A stretch of 64,000 nucleotides of DNA from DASSSQ01 sp963839285 (GTDB lineage: Bacteria > Actinomycetota > Thermoleophilia > Gaiellales > Gaiellaceae): NCBI GenBank assembly GCA_963839285.1, contig CAWIUN010000019.1, forward strand, positions 1 to 64,000, written 5' to 3'. The notes under the pieces are model-generated. The model saw nothing but the letters and a program-made list of their open reading frames with translations, made no database searches and was not told the DNA's origin. Positions 16,820 through 24,829 of this stretch are shown piece after piece. A program made the position numbers and the translations under genes. Numbering within the stretch: the first letter of the stretch is position 1; each line of letters opens with the position of its first letter.

Positions 16820-16895
16820 GACGGCTACCGCGTCGAGCTGATCGACCGCAGCGGGAAGTAGCCGCAGGAGTCGAATCGGCGAGGCGAGAATCTCG
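16820..16895. repeat. 76-bp direct repeat, right copy (second gloA 3' end)
   Basis: It still encodes a gloA-like C terminus (DGYRVELIDRSGK, Val instead of Ile) and the same 34 downstream bases. It abuts the serine-recombinase fragment. Interpreted as attR or the displaced original end of gloA. Confidence 0.75.
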
Positions 16896-17011
16896 GCTAT
16901 GAGCCGGACAAGCGCACGCTGCGGCCGGCCGAGGCTGCGATCGTCAGGGAGTGCGTGCGCCGCTTCCGCGCCGGGCAGTCGCTGCGCTCGATCGTGACCG
17001 GACGACGCTGA
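16895..17011 (+). pseudogene. large serine recombinase fragment
   Basis: Thirty-eight codons read GYEPDKRTLRPAEAAIVREC, then VRRFRAGQSLRSIVTGRR and a stop. This is the start of the 'Recombinase' domain of large serine integrases, where GYEPD and E-x-A-x-V-R/E-x-F-x-x-x-x-G-x-S-L-x-x-I are conserved. The catalytic resolvase domain and the zinc/coiled-coil domain are missing. The break falls exactly at the repeat boundary, so the rest was lost or recombined away. Confidence 0.6.
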
Positions 17012-17236
17012 CCGCCGGCCCTCCGAACGCGTCACCGCCGAAGCGACCCCGAGTTACGTTGCTAGTTCAATAAAGAGAACCACCCCACCCGGCAGCCAGG
17101 CACCCGGCCGCGGCGGGCGGGCCGCCCTCCGGGCGGGACCGCCCCGCCGCCAGCCGCACGCCCCATCACCCGTCAGGCGTCAGCTCACGCACTCGCACAG
17201 GGACGGCGCAAGCTCGCGGCGCGGTATCGTATCGCG

Positions 17237-17413
17237 ATGATTCTTCACCGCTACCTCGACTGGCGTAGGCGTCGGAACGAGAAGCGTGCCGAGCAGTACG
17301 CGTCCCTGAGCGACCCTGAGCGGGCGGAGATCGCGCGGTTGCGAGAGGAACACAACCCGCTCAAAGAGATGGGCAGGCGGCGTGTGCCGCCACAGACGCG
17401 CGGCCGCTGGTGA
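17237..17413 (+). CDS. 58-residue basic protein, unknown
   Basis: ATG preceded by TATCGT at six bases, so leaderless. It reads MILHRYLDWRRRRNEKRAEQ and later LREEHNPLKEMGRRRVPPQ. Charged and helical, with no cysteines. The good promoter spacing and codon pattern support a real gene despite its size. No family was recognised. Confidence 0.5.
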   Translation: MILHRYLDWRRRRNEKRAEQYASLSDPERAEIARLREEHNPLKEMGRRRVPPQTRGRW

Positions 17414-17470
17414 TCGAGTCCCCAGCGGGCGGATGCTCATGTGACATTTCCTGAGCGCTCGCGCAGGCCA

Positions 17471-17665
17471 TCATCGGCCTGGTGGAGACGGGATCCCGAG
17501 CTGCCGGCAGATTGCGCGCGAGGTGCCGAGCGGAACTTCGCGATGGCGCGGCACCGGGGCGCGAAGATCGCGCGCGCGGTTCGACCAGATCGTGTGGCGG
17601 GCGCCCTCGCGAATGATCTCACAGCCGTGCTCGGACAGGTGTCGCTCGAGTTCCTGGCGTCTCAA
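17471..17665 (-). CDS. hicA: HicA-type mRNA interferase toxin
   Basis: A 64-residue dsRBD-like toxin: RRQELERHLSEHGCEIIREG, then ARHTIWSN with the catalytic His (GxRHxxW), and RAPVPRHREVPLGTSRAICR, the classic HicA end. TTG start overlapping the hicB stop. The gene order is antitoxin first, toxin second, the reverse of the commonest hicAB layout. Confidence 0.85.
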   Translation of the reverse strand: MRRQELERHLSEHGCEIIREGARHTIWSNRARDLRAPVPRHREVPLGTSRAICRQLGIPSPPGR

Positions 17666-17898
17666 GCAGCGGCCAGATCGATCGTGACCTGCTCCGCATG
17701 GCCTCCACCGATCGGCGGCTCGCGCCCTTCATCCCGATACGAAGCGATCATCTCGCGGGCCGCGTCCAGCAGCAGCTCGCGCGCTTCCTCGACGGTGCGT
17801 CCGCAGGTGACTACCGCAGGCCACTCGGCAAGCTGCGCCATCGTCCAACCGTTCTCGTCTGGCGTGAAGACGGCCGTGAGGGTGAGCGTCTCTGGCAC
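17662..17898 (-). CDS. hicB: HicB-family antitoxin
   Basis: A 78-residue partial-RNase-H-fold antitoxin. LTAVFTPDENGWTMAQLAEW and PAVVTCGRTVEEARELLLDA match HicB (Y/W-x-A-x-x-P-x-x-x-T-x-G-x-T-x-x-E-A). The C terminus VTIDLAAA replaces a long DNA-binding domain, so autoregulation may be weak. GTG start. It pairs with the downstream hicA. Confidence 0.82.
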   Translation of the reverse strand: MPETLTLTAVFTPDENGWTMAQLAEWPAVVTCGRTVEEARELLLDAAREMIASYRDEGREPPIGGGHAEQVTIDLAAA

Positions 17899-18100
17899 AG
17901 GTTCAGTATGCCCCCGTGAGGTGGTTCTGTCAGGCCCGGCGGGCCGGTCGCCGGGTGGATGGTTGCCGCGGTTCTTTCGCTGTTCGTGTTGCTCGCCGTC
18001 GCGGAGGCGGGCAACCTCGGCGGCTGGCTTCGGAGTTCGTGCGTCATTGCTGGGCACTGGCGCAACCGACTGCATATGTCTGCTGCTGCGCGGGCGCGCG

Positions 18101-18490
18101 TTAGCCCGCGAAGATCGCGTTCCAGGCGGCGGCGTCGTCGGGGTAGAGCCAGCGCTCGATCTGCCGTCCATCGCGATACCGAAAGACGCTGATCACGCGG
18201 GTGTGCGCATCGACGCCGTCGCGGCGAGCGCCCATCGTGCTGACAGCGCAGACGTGACGGTCGCTTGCAAACACGTCGTCCTCGACAAGCCAGAATCCAA
18301 GAGTCTTGAGCTGCGTCAGCCAGGTAAGAACTGCATCGCGCCCTCGAATGGTTCCCGCCATCGGGTGCTCGCCGGGAACGTGCCATACGACCTCGGGCGC
18401 GATCACGCTCTCGACCCTGTCCAGATCCCCGGATCGGAAGGCATCAGCAGTACGCCTGTACGCGAGAGCGTCGGGGTGTTCCTGCGCCAC
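18101..18490 (-). CDS. SnoaL-like (NTF2-fold) protein
   Basis: A 129-residue cone-shaped NTF2 fold: YRRTADAFRSGDLDRVESVI, PEVVWHVPGEHPMAGTIRGR and RVISVFRYRDGRQIERWLYP. Family members include polyketide cyclases and many enzymes of unknown role. The GTG is six bases after TAAGGT, so leaderless. It lies within the accessory island. Confidence 0.8.
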   Translation of the reverse strand: MAQEHPDALAYRRTADAFRSGDLDRVESVIAPEVVWHVPGEHPMAGTIRGRDAVLTWLTQLKTLGFWLVEDDVFASDRHVCAVSTMGARRDGVDAHTRVISVFRYRDGRQIERWLYPDDAAAWNAIFAG

Positions 18491-18572
18491 CGAGAGACCT
18501 TAGCCCGGGCGTCATCCCGGAACTGTGAGACCGTCTCGGGTGTACACCCGCACAGTGGCCCAGCCGACGCAC

Positions 18573-18953
18573 CTACTCCCGCTGCCCGACGGGAAGGTGC
18601 GGGTTCTTGTCGTCAGGCCGAACGCGGAGGAACTCGACGCTCTGATCGTTATCGACCACCCCGACCTCGGCAGCTCGGAGCTCCCACGCCCACGACGAGT
18701 CGTCGCGCACCACCGCCACCGCCTGTTCAGGAGTGAGGCGCGCATCGCGGTCGAGCACGTCCAGCGCGCCCACCTCAACGAGATCGAGAAGCGCCGCCTC
18801 TGTCTCCGCCCGACTCGTCGCCGGTACGACGCTGTCGCCACCGGCGGATGCAACGAACTTGTGCTCAAGCGTCAGCTCCGGCAGATGGGAGCAATCGAAG
18901 GCGAATTCCAAGACCTTGTAGTGCACCCACGTCCACCCCGAAGGCGCGTCCAT
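18573..18953 (-). CDS. hypothetical protein
   Basis: A 126-residue soluble acidic protein, MDAPSGWTWVHYKVLEFAFD at the front and EFLRVRPDDKNPHLPVGQRE at the end. No motif or family was recognised. The ATG follows TACGCT by six bases, a good leaderless start. It is in the same orientation as its island neighbours. Confidence 0.6.
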   Translation of the reverse strand: MDAPSGWTWVHYKVLEFAFDCSHLPELTLEHKFVASAGGDSVVPATSRAETEAALLDLVEVGALDVLDRDARLTPEQAVAVVRDDSSWAWELRAAEVGVVDNDQSVEFLRVRPDDKNPHLPVGQRE

Positions 18954-19015
18954 ACCGCCAGCGTAACTGGCCGCTCGGGCTTCATTCGTGAACTCGCGCA
19001 GGGCGGTGTGACTGC

Positions 19016-19294
19016 CTATGAGCCGAGGTATGCGCCAACGACGACCACCGCCCAGAAGGCCGCGACCACGAGGTTGGCGACGAGAGCGGGCAGTCCTAGC
19101 CGCAGATCACGGCGGTTGGATCCTGCGGCCTCGGCCGTGATCGCAAGTCCGAAACCGACGAGGCAGGCCACGACGCTCACAACGAGTCCCGGCCCGGGGC
19201 TGCCGCTGCTCCATTGCGCCAAGGCGAGGAGCGCACCTGCCACAGCAAGTGCCGCGGATGCGATCGAGACGTATGCGAGACGTCGGACGAGCAT
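19016..19294 (-). CDS. small three-helix membrane protein
   Basis: Ninety-two residues, almost entirely membrane: LAYVSIASAALAVAGALLAL, GLVVSVVACLVGFGLAI and LPALVANLVVAAFWAVVVVG. Unknown function. The NRRDLRLGLP loop is positively charged. Accessory island gene. Confidence 0.6.
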   Translation of the reverse strand: MLVRRLAYVSIASAALAVAGALLALAQWSSGSPGPGLVVSVVACLVGFGLAITAEAAGSNRRDLRLGLPALVANLVVAAFWAVVVVGAYLGS

Positions 19295-19370
19295 CTCTCA
19301 CATGGTGGTCGCTGAAGCCCCGGCGTCAACCGCATCGTCGGGCTTCATAGCTGAGCACTGGCGCATGTGG

Positions 19371-19470
19371 GCGCCTGGCGCTCGTGGCCTTCGAGGAGCA
19401 CGAGACGCCGCAGCCATAACCGGCTACGTCGGAACCGAGCACGTCCTCCTGACGCTAATGGTTGTGAAGG
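19371..19470 (+). pseudogene. possible Clp N-domain remnant
   Basis: About 30 codons read RGLRGARDAAAITGYVGTEH and VLLTLM, matching the G-x-x-GTEHxLLxL repeat of ClpA/ClpC N-domains. No start codon, no second repeat and no flanking homology were seen. It could be chance. Confidence 0.25.
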
Positions 19471-20960
19471 CGGTCTCTGCGTCGTCGTCCGAGCCAGGGG
19501 TTCTGCGCAACTTCTGCTCGAGCTCGAAGACCGTTCTCCGGCGGTGGGCGGATCGAGGGTTCAACGCTCCGCCCCTCGCTCAGCGCGCCTCGTGGATCTG
19601 CTTGCGGAGCGTGCTGACCACGGCGGCCCAAGCGCCGTCTCCGACCTCGCCCCAGAGGTCGAGGAGTTCGGATTCCGCCATGACTCGGTCGAGCGCCATG
19701 ACGGCCTCCTGGGCGATCGAGGGCCACACGGCAGCGTCGACTCCGGAGAGCCACTCCGTCACGTCGCCCGGGAGATCGACATCCGTGACGCCGAGACCCG
19801 CGGCTACCACGGCAGCGGCGCCGACGGCGCTCGAGGCCGCCCGGCTTCGGGGAGGCTCGCCGCCGATCACGGTCCGCAGCGCGGTGGCGACGACCTCCGG
19901 CCCGCCGCCGTCGACGAGGTCGTAGCTCCAGTCGCACGCGTCGTCGTTCTCGAACGGCCCACTGCCCCAGGCGCCCATCAACGCACCGCCAGACGGCTCC
20001 ACTCGAGGCGCGGGGGTCGTCACGCGGCACGTCGTGGAGGTACGGCAACTCGTGCACATCCCGGTTCCAGCGGTAGCTACCGGTGTTGAAGAGCTTGAGG
20101 TTGGGGATGGTGAGCAGCGGGTCCAGGTCGAGGTCGGCGGTCTTGCCGAATCCTATGAACTCGAGTGTCGGGTGGCCGTTGAGCGGCGCAAGGCTCTCGA
20201 CCTTCTTCAGGTCGAAGATGTCGAGGAAGCGCAGCCGCGGCAGCTTGGCGACCGGCTCGAGGGACGTGATGTGCCGCAGGCCCTCAAGGCGTAGCACCTC
20301 CAACCGCTCGAGCGACTCGAACCCCTCGAGCGATGCGACCTGCCGCAGGCCGTCGAGGTCGAGCACCTCCAACCGCTCGAGCGACGCGAGTCCGTCGAGC
20401 GACTCGAGAGACGGCAGCCACCAGAGCGAGAGGCGGAGGAGTCTCGAGGCATGTTGCTCGATTCCGGCGAGCGTCTCGAAGCTCGACGTCTGCCCGATGC
20501 CGAGCGACTCGAGGCGCGGCGCTTCAATCGGGCGAACGTCGGTGAGCCGTGGGCGCGTCAGGCCGAGACTCCGTACCGAGCGATGGGCGAACAGCGTCTC
20601 GACTCCGCCGCCGTCCTTCGGAATCTCGGTCGCGCTGAATCGCCTGAGCTTGGGCCAGGCCGAGCCGTCGATCATTCCGTCCCACGATCCGGGAAAGGAC
20701 AGGGCCTGCAGTTTCGATAGCACGTGGATCGGAGCCACGTCCTTGGGGTCGTGGACGGTGAGGAACTCGAGGTCAGGCAGTTCGGAAAGGAATGAAACGT
20801 CTCCGAATACGTCGAGGGCTCGGATACCCAGTTCGCGCGCCTCCGCGACGGCTTCGGCGCGGGGAGTCGAGGAATCCACGCGCCAGAGGCCGCCGGCCGC
20901 CGCTATTTCCTGTTGCGACACCATGTGGGGGTGGAGTGAGCGCGGCTCGAGAACGGTCAC
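19455..20960 (-). CDS. leucine-rich-repeat protein, C-terminal third doubtful
   Basis: Residues 1-315 (20010-20960) are a convincing LRR protein. Eight to ten units of about 23 residues include LASLERLEVLDLDGLRQVAS, FESLERLEVLRLEGLRHITS and LPRLRFLDIFDLKKVESLAP. There is no signal peptide, so it is probably a cytoplasmic binding protein. Past VHELPYLHDVPRDD the frame becomes Arg-rich and runs antiparallel in character through the DUF4259 gene. The true stop probably lies near 20000 and was lost to an indel. It may pair with the DUF4259 gene. Confidence 0.65.
   Translation of the reverse strand: MTVLEPRSLHPHMVSQQEIAAAGGLWRVDSSTPRAEAVAEARELGIRALDVFGDVSFLSELPDLEFLTVHDPKDVAPIHVLSKLQALSFPGSWDGMIDGSAWPKLRRFSATEIPKDGGGVETLFAHRSVRSLGLTRPRLTDVRPIEAPRLESLGIGQTSSFETLAGIEQHASRLLRLSLWWLPSLESLDGLASLERLEVLDLDGLRQVASLEGFESLERLEVLRLEGLRHITSLEPVAKLPRLRFLDIFDLKKVESLAPLNGHPTLEFIGFGKTADLDLDPLLTIPNLKLFNTGSYRWNRDVHELPYLHDVPRDDPRASSGAVWRCVDGRLGQWAVRERRRVRLELRPRRRRRAGGRRHRAADRDRRRASPKPGGLERRRRRCRGSRGSRRHGCRSPGRRDGVALRSRRCRVALDRPGGRHGARPSHGGIRTPRPLGRGRRRRLGRRGQHAPQADPRGALSEGRSVEPSIRPPPENGLRARAEVAQNPWLGRRRRDRLHNH
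19580..19978 (-). CDS. DUF4259-family protein
   Basis: A 132-residue protein opening MGAWGSGPFENDDACDWSYD, the hallmark of DUF4259, followed by an Ala-rich helical body and DLWGEVGDGAWAAVVSTLRK. These proteins often sit with immunity-like or accessory genes in islands; the function is unproven. The leucine-rich-repeat frame runs through this gene in another frame, so one of the two has an indel. Confidence 0.75.
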   Translation of the reverse strand: MGAWGSGPFENDDACDWSYDLVDGGGPEVVATALRTVIGGEPPRSRAASSAVGAAAVVAAGLGVTDVDLPGDVTEWLSGVDAAVWPSIAQEAVMALDRVMAESELLDLWGEVGDGAWAAVVSTLRKQIHEAR

Positions 20961-21135
20961 GGGCCGAGTAGCTTTACACCGGGGGTAGAGCCCGGCCGAG
21001 GCGGGCTTTCCTTCGGATCAGGCCGGTAAGCCCGGAGCGTGCAGGTCAGGCCCTGCTTCGGCACCGCGCGCGCCTGCGCTTGAGCGGACGAACCTTCACG
21101 GCCGTTCCGGAACGCCGGCCCAGTCGGGGACGGGG

Positions 21136-21543
21136 CTACTTGGCGATCTCCCATATGTGCCCGCCGGGATCGCGGAAGCTCGCAGTACGGATGCCCCACG
21201 GCCGGTCGATCGGCCCGTTGAGGATCCCGACGCCGCGGCCCCTCAGGTTCTCGCAGATTGCGTCGACATCATCGACTCCGAGCGTGAACTGGAACCGAAC
21301 ACCCGACTCCCGCGCGGCGACGTTCGCCGGCGCCACTAGCGCTGGCGCCTCAGGCGCCGCCAGCAGATTCACGAGCGTCTCGCCGAACGTGAAGACGGCA
21401 GAATGCTCGTCCTCGAAGTGGACGGGAAGTCCGAAGATCTCTTCATAGAAGCGCCTCGCCGCCGCCAGATCCTCTTGAAACAGCGTGATCGCGGCGATTG
21501 CTCCTGGCCACGTCGTCTTCTCGCTCCCAGCCGATTCGGTCAT
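21136..21543 (-). CDS. VOC family protein
   Basis: A 135-residue glyoxalase-fold protein: AAITLFQEDLAAARRFYEEI, VHFEDEHSAVFTFGETLVNL and the end RTASFRDPGGHIWEIAK, with the D-P-x-G-H-x-W-E-I metal Glu. ATG 21543 was selected because AGGAG stands seven bases upstream. An in-frame extension to 21603 lacks this support. Resistance-type or catabolic roles are both possible. Confidence 0.82.
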   Translation of the reverse strand: MTESAGSEKTTWPGAIAAITLFQEDLAAARRFYEEIFGLPVHFEDEHSAVFTFGETLVNLLAAPEAPALVAPANVAARESGVRFQFTLGVDDVDAICENLRGRGVGILNGPIDRPWGIRTASFRDPGGHIWEIAK

Positions 21544-21731
21544 CTGCAGGCTCCTGTTCTCACTGGCTTCGGACGCAGAGGCGCGCAGCCGCCTCTTCAC
21601 CAAACAGACTCAGTTTGGCTGTCGAACTCATCGGCGGCCGCCTTTGATGCAGGTGAAGACGAAGGACGTCAGGCTGTTGCGGCACGCCGCTCGTGGCGAT
21701 ACGTACTGAGGAGATTCGCCTGCGCCGCAGA

Positions 21732-22286
21732 TCAGGCGAGGGCGCGCTCGAGCGCCAGGCGGTCGGTCGGCTCGCCGTGCGTGGGCAGCACGAGCTCGAC
21801 CGGTCTGTCGAGCAGCGGCCGCAGCCCCGCCTTCACCTGGTCGACGGTGACCCCCTCCGGCAGCCATTTCTCCGGGACCTGGAGGCCGTCGCCGAGGTCG
21901 ACCAGGGTGTCGCCCGGGATCACGGCGCGGATCCGTTCGTTCCAGAGCACCAGGTCGAGCTGACCCTCGCGGCCGGGATACGCCTCCATCCCGAGCACCG
22001 TGTCGCCGATCCCGTACCGCGACGCCGGCACGAGCTTCTCCACAGGGCGATCGGGCGCCGGCGCCCAGACCGGGAAGCCGAGCGATGCGGCATCCCGCTC
22101 GTGCCAGGCGCAGGTCAAGAGTGTGACTACCTCGCGCGAAGCGAACAGGTCACGCACGTCGTCCGGCACGGTGAGCGGGTCGACGAGCACCAGCATCGCT
22201 CCGTCGTCGATCGCGTACGCGGAGACCGGCCCCTCCCACTCGGGATGCTTCGCCGTCCAGTGGTGCACGCCTGCGGGGAGCATCAT
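21732..22286 (-). CDS. MBL-fold metallo-hydrolase-like protein
   Basis: 184 residues. MMLPAGVHHWTAKHPEWEGP leads into a beta-lactamase-like fold. The canonical HxHxDH is replaced by CAWHERDAASLG, while the later GDTLVDLGDG and LVLPTHGEPTDR resemble metal-site segments. Activity is uncertain because the first His cluster is incomplete. GAGG lies seven bases upstream of ATG 22286. Probably co-transcribed with the upstream isocitrate-lyase-like gene. Confidence 0.72.
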   Translation of the reverse strand: MMLPAGVHHWTAKHPEWEGPVSAYAIDDGAMLVLVDPLTVPDDVRDLFASREVVTLLTCAWHERDAASLGFPVWAPAPDRPVEKLVPASRYGIGDTVLGMEAYPGREGQLDLVLWNERIRAVIPGDTLVDLGDGLQVPEKWLPEGVTVDQVKAGLRPLLDRPVELVLPTHGEPTDRLALERALA

Positions 22287-22296
22287 CGGATCCTCG

Positions 22297-23106
22297 TTAT
22301 CGGGTGCCGAAGCGGGCATCGACGTCTGGCAGGGCGTCGAACCGCGAGAACGTCCCTTCGTCCGCGATCTCCTGTGCGGCCGCAAGGAATCCAGCCCAGG
22401 CCGTGCGTGCGAGCGTGCCGCCGACGCTGATCCTGCGGACTCCGATGGAGGCAGCTTCCGCGACGGTGATGAAGGGTGCGTTGGCGAGAACGTTCACCGG
22501 CTTCGGCGACACTGCGGCAACGATCGACGACATCTGTTCGGTCGTCGTGAGCCTCGGAGCGTAGAGGCAGTCGGCGCCGGCCTCGGCGTACGCTTTCAGC
22601 CTGCGGATCGTCTCGGCCGTGTCGGGCCGCCCGACCACGAAGCCCTCGGATCGCGCGGTGAGAACGATTCCGGTGCCGCTCTCGTCGATCGCCCGGCGCG
22701 CCGCGCGAACCCGCTCGACGGCGAGGTCGAAGGCATACAGCGGGGCCGTCGCGTCGCGTGTCGAGTCCTCGATCGAAAGTCCGGCGATCCCGGTCGCTGC
22801 GGCGAGCTTCACGTTCGTCGCGACCTGGTCCGGATCGTCGGCGAAGCCGCCCTCGAAGTCCGCGTTCACCGGCAGGTCGACGGAGGCAGCGATGACACGA
22901 AGATGTTCCAGCGTCTCGGCCAGCGGGAGGTGATTGTCGGCCCGACCCGACGACCACGCGGAGCCGGCGCTCGTCGTCGCCAAGGCCTGAAAGCCGAGCT
23001 GCTGGAGCGCCACAGCCGTGCCGATGTCCCACGGGTTCGGCATCACAAAACAGCCGGCGGCATGCAGCCGGCGAAACACCTCGACGCGATCGTCCTGCAG
23101 CGTCAT
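22297..23106 (-). CDS. isocitrate lyase / PEP mutase superfamily protein
   Basis: A 269-residue TIM barrel: AGCFVMPNPWDIGTAVALQQ, NADFEGGFADDPDQVATNVK (metal Asp), IAGLSIEDSTRDATAPLY and IVLTARSEGFVVGRP. The catalytic C-C-loop KKCGH of true isocitrate lyase is absent, so it belongs to the oxaloacetate decarboxylase/PEP-mutase-like branch. ATG 23106 has GAGG at a good distance. Substrate unknown. Confidence 0.83.
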   Translation of the reverse strand: MTLQDDRVEVFRRLHAAGCFVMPNPWDIGTAVALQQLGFQALATTSAGSAWSSGRADNHLPLAETLEHLRVIAASVDLPVNADFEGGFADDPDQVATNVKLAAATGIAGLSIEDSTRDATAPLYAFDLAVERVRAARRAIDESGTGIVLTARSEGFVVGRPDTAETIRRLKAYAEAGADCLYAPRLTTTEQMSSIVAAVSPKPVNVLANAPFITVAEAASIGVRRISVGGTLARTAWAGFLAAAQEIADEGTFSRFDALPDVDARFGTR

Positions 23107-23285
23107 GCACACCTCATCAGCTGGAACGACAGGTCGTGGAGACACTAACCGAGCCCGTCGCGCCCGTCACGACAGCTCGGCTCGCGCGCACGCGGGCAGT
23201 CCACGAGCGCGGAGAAGCTGCGGTTCGGCTCAGGCGTCGCTCGCGAACGCGAGACCGCATGCGAGGCCGCGTTACGGTGTCGTCG

Positions 23286-23909
23286 ATGGCCTTGCGTCCC
23301 ACTGAAGGGCTGGCTCCGGAACGCTACGAGCGCGAGGCGGGTGAGGCGCGGTCCCGAGTCATCGCGAGAGTCGATCCGAGCCACGAGTTCTTCACCGACG
23401 CGGCGTCGGCCCGCGCCATCTTGTTCCCCGTCCCGTATGCGCTCGACCAAGGCCAGTTCGAGGCCTTCCGTCAAGCCGCTGCGACGGTCGGCGACACAGA
23501 TGGCTTCTACCTTCATTCCGTTGAACGCCACGCGCCGCGACCCGACGAGCCTCAGGACTGGTGGATCTCCTTCGACGACTACGAGAGCTATGTCAGGGCC
23601 GTGTCGTTGGAGAACGTGCTCCACTCTGCGTCGGGCCGCTGGGGCATCCTTGCACTGCAGAGCAACGAGGTAGTGGTTGGCGGTCTGGGCGCGTTCACGG
23701 ACGCACTGCTCGACGGATGGCCCTCGCATGCCGAAGGCGCGGAGATCTACGGGGCCAGGAGGCAGGTCGAGGCGTACCTCGCCGACCTTGCGCGCATCGG
23801 CCGGCGAGACACCGTCGAGCGGTGGCTCCCGTCGCTCTTGACGCATACGTACGGCTCGGAGGAAGCCGCGCGCCTCCTTTCGATCTACCAGCGGCTTCCG
23901 AGCGCGTAG
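23286..23909 (+). CDS. hypothetical protein
   Basis: A 207-residue soluble protein, ATG seven bases after TACGGT (leaderless). Contains PVPYALDQGQFEAFRQAAAT, DWWISFDDYESYVRAVSLEN and a helical end GSEEAARLLSIYQRLPSA. No family was recognised. Its acidic, aromatic-rich middle would suit an immunity or binding protein, but that is speculation. Confidence 0.65.
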   Translation: MALRPTEGLAPERYEREAGEARSRVIARVDPSHEFFTDAASARAILFPVPYALDQGQFEAFRQAAATVGDTDGFYLHSVERHAPRPDEPQDWWISFDDYESYVRAVSLENVLHSASGRWGILALQSNEVVVGGLGAFTDALLDGWPSHAEGAEIYGARRQVEAYLADLARIGRRDTVERWLPSLLTHTYGSEEAARLLSIYQRLPSA

Positions 23910-24012
23910 CTCTGCCGCTTGGACGTACAGCGCAGGTCGCAGCGCGGTTCGGTCGCGCCTGGCCTCTCAGGGCGTCGCTCCCGGAACCCGTTGCGTGTGG
24001 AGCCCGTTCCCA

Positions 24013-24183
24013 CCGCGGGCCAATCCGGATGCCCCGGACGACCGACCGAAAGGCGGAAGCCGAGCCGTCACTCGTCAGGCGGCCGTGGTCTCGGGTGATC
24101 CGTACGAGAATCTGCGCGAACGGAAACCACGACAGGACGATCAGCACAATCCCGAGGCGCGGCCGGAGCAGGTGTGACTGCAT
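24013..24183 (-). pseudogene. truncated small membrane protein
   Basis: The start MQSHLLRPRLGIVLIVLSWF, then PFAQILVRITRDHGRLTSDG, resembles the first helix of small actinobacterial membrane proteins. The second helix expected after SAFRSVVRGIRIG is missing and the frame becomes non-coding. It lies in the otherwise empty stretch 23910-24351. Confidence 0.4.
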
Positions 24184-24360
24184 CCGTTCGTCCAACCCAA
24201 CGGCCGACGCAGCATCGCGTCCGGATCTCGCTCCGTGCCGAGGCCCGACGCCGTGTACGGCAGCCAGGCGTCTCCGTATCATCTCGCCTCGGCTCGGCAA
24301 ACCGATGACCCGGGAGGGATACCGGTGCGAGGCGATCGACCGGAGCAGGGTGTGACTGCA
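24163..24360. repeat. pair of 20-bp direct repeats at the right edge of the island
   Basis: CCGGAGCAGGTGTGACTGCA at 24163 recurs at 24340 with one extra G. The second copy overlaps the start of the SnoaL-like gene, where chromosomal codon usage resumes. Confidence 0.5.
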
Positions 24361-24795
24361 GGGGCGACCCCGGCCGCGGCGTCGGACGCCGACCGGTTGG
24401 CGGCGATCCGCGTCGTCGAGCGCTGGCTCGAGGCGTTCGACCGTCGCTGGCCGGAGCCGGAGGAGCTCGACGAGCTCGTCACCGACGACGTCGAGCTCGT
24501 CGAGCGGCCGAACCTGGTCTCGCCGCACGGCGGCAGGCGCGATCACGCCGCGATGCTCGCCGGCGTCGAGGCCGGGCGGGCGCTGCTCGCCTGGCAGTCC
24601 TACGAGGTCGGGCGGCACGTCGTCGAGGGCGACGAGGTCGTGACGACGTTCCGCTGGGAGGGCGAGCTCGCGATCGACGTCGGCGCCTGGACCGCCGGTA
24701 CGAGGCTCGGCGCCTGGTGCTGCGCGGCCTACCGGCTCCGGGACGGCAGGATCGCCCGGATCGAGCAGTACGACTGCTACGACCCGCTGCCCTGA
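24352..24795 (+). CDS. SnoaL-like nuclear transport factor 2 fold protein
   Basis: About 147 residues: AIRVVERWLEAFDRRWPEPE, LVTDDVELVERPNLVSPHGG and AYRLRDGRIARIEQYDCYDP follow the SnoaL plan (helix with acidic patch, then curved sheet). GTG 24352 is preferred; an in-frame ATG at 24235 would add 39 odd residues that span the direct repeats. Substrate unknown. It marks the return of chromosome-like codon usage. Confidence 0.75.
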   Translation: MTAGATPAAASDADRLAAIRVVERWLEAFDRRWPEPEELDELVTDDVELVERPNLVSPHGGRRDHAAMLAGVEAGRALLAWQSYEVGRHVVEGDEVVTTFRWEGELAIDVGAWTAGTRLGAWCCAAYRLRDGRIARIEQYDCYDPLP

Positions 24796-24815
24796 CGCCT
24801 CGGCCGCGCGGGCGG

Positions 24816-24821
24816 TAGCGT
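24816..24821 (+). promoter_or_regulatory. -10 box of the VOC / dehydrogenase pair
   Basis: TAGCGT lies eight bases before the GTG at 24830. Confidence 0.5.
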
Positions 24822-24829
24822 CCGCCGCA

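Noticed and set aside
17959..18100. Plus-strand open stretch with a membrane-helix-like start (MVAAVLSLFVLLAVAEAG)
   Set aside because: One helix only, no promoter or ribosome site, and it runs into the antisense of the SnoaL gene.
20010..20500. Repeated 70-bp blocks suggesting a CRISPR or satellite
   Set aside because: These are leucine-rich-repeat codons with normal protein-coding variation.
20957..21199. 80-residue minus-strand frame before the VOC gene
   Set aside because: Pro/Arg-rich, no promoter, overlaps a better supported gene; the 175-base gap shows only GC-rich foldable sequence.
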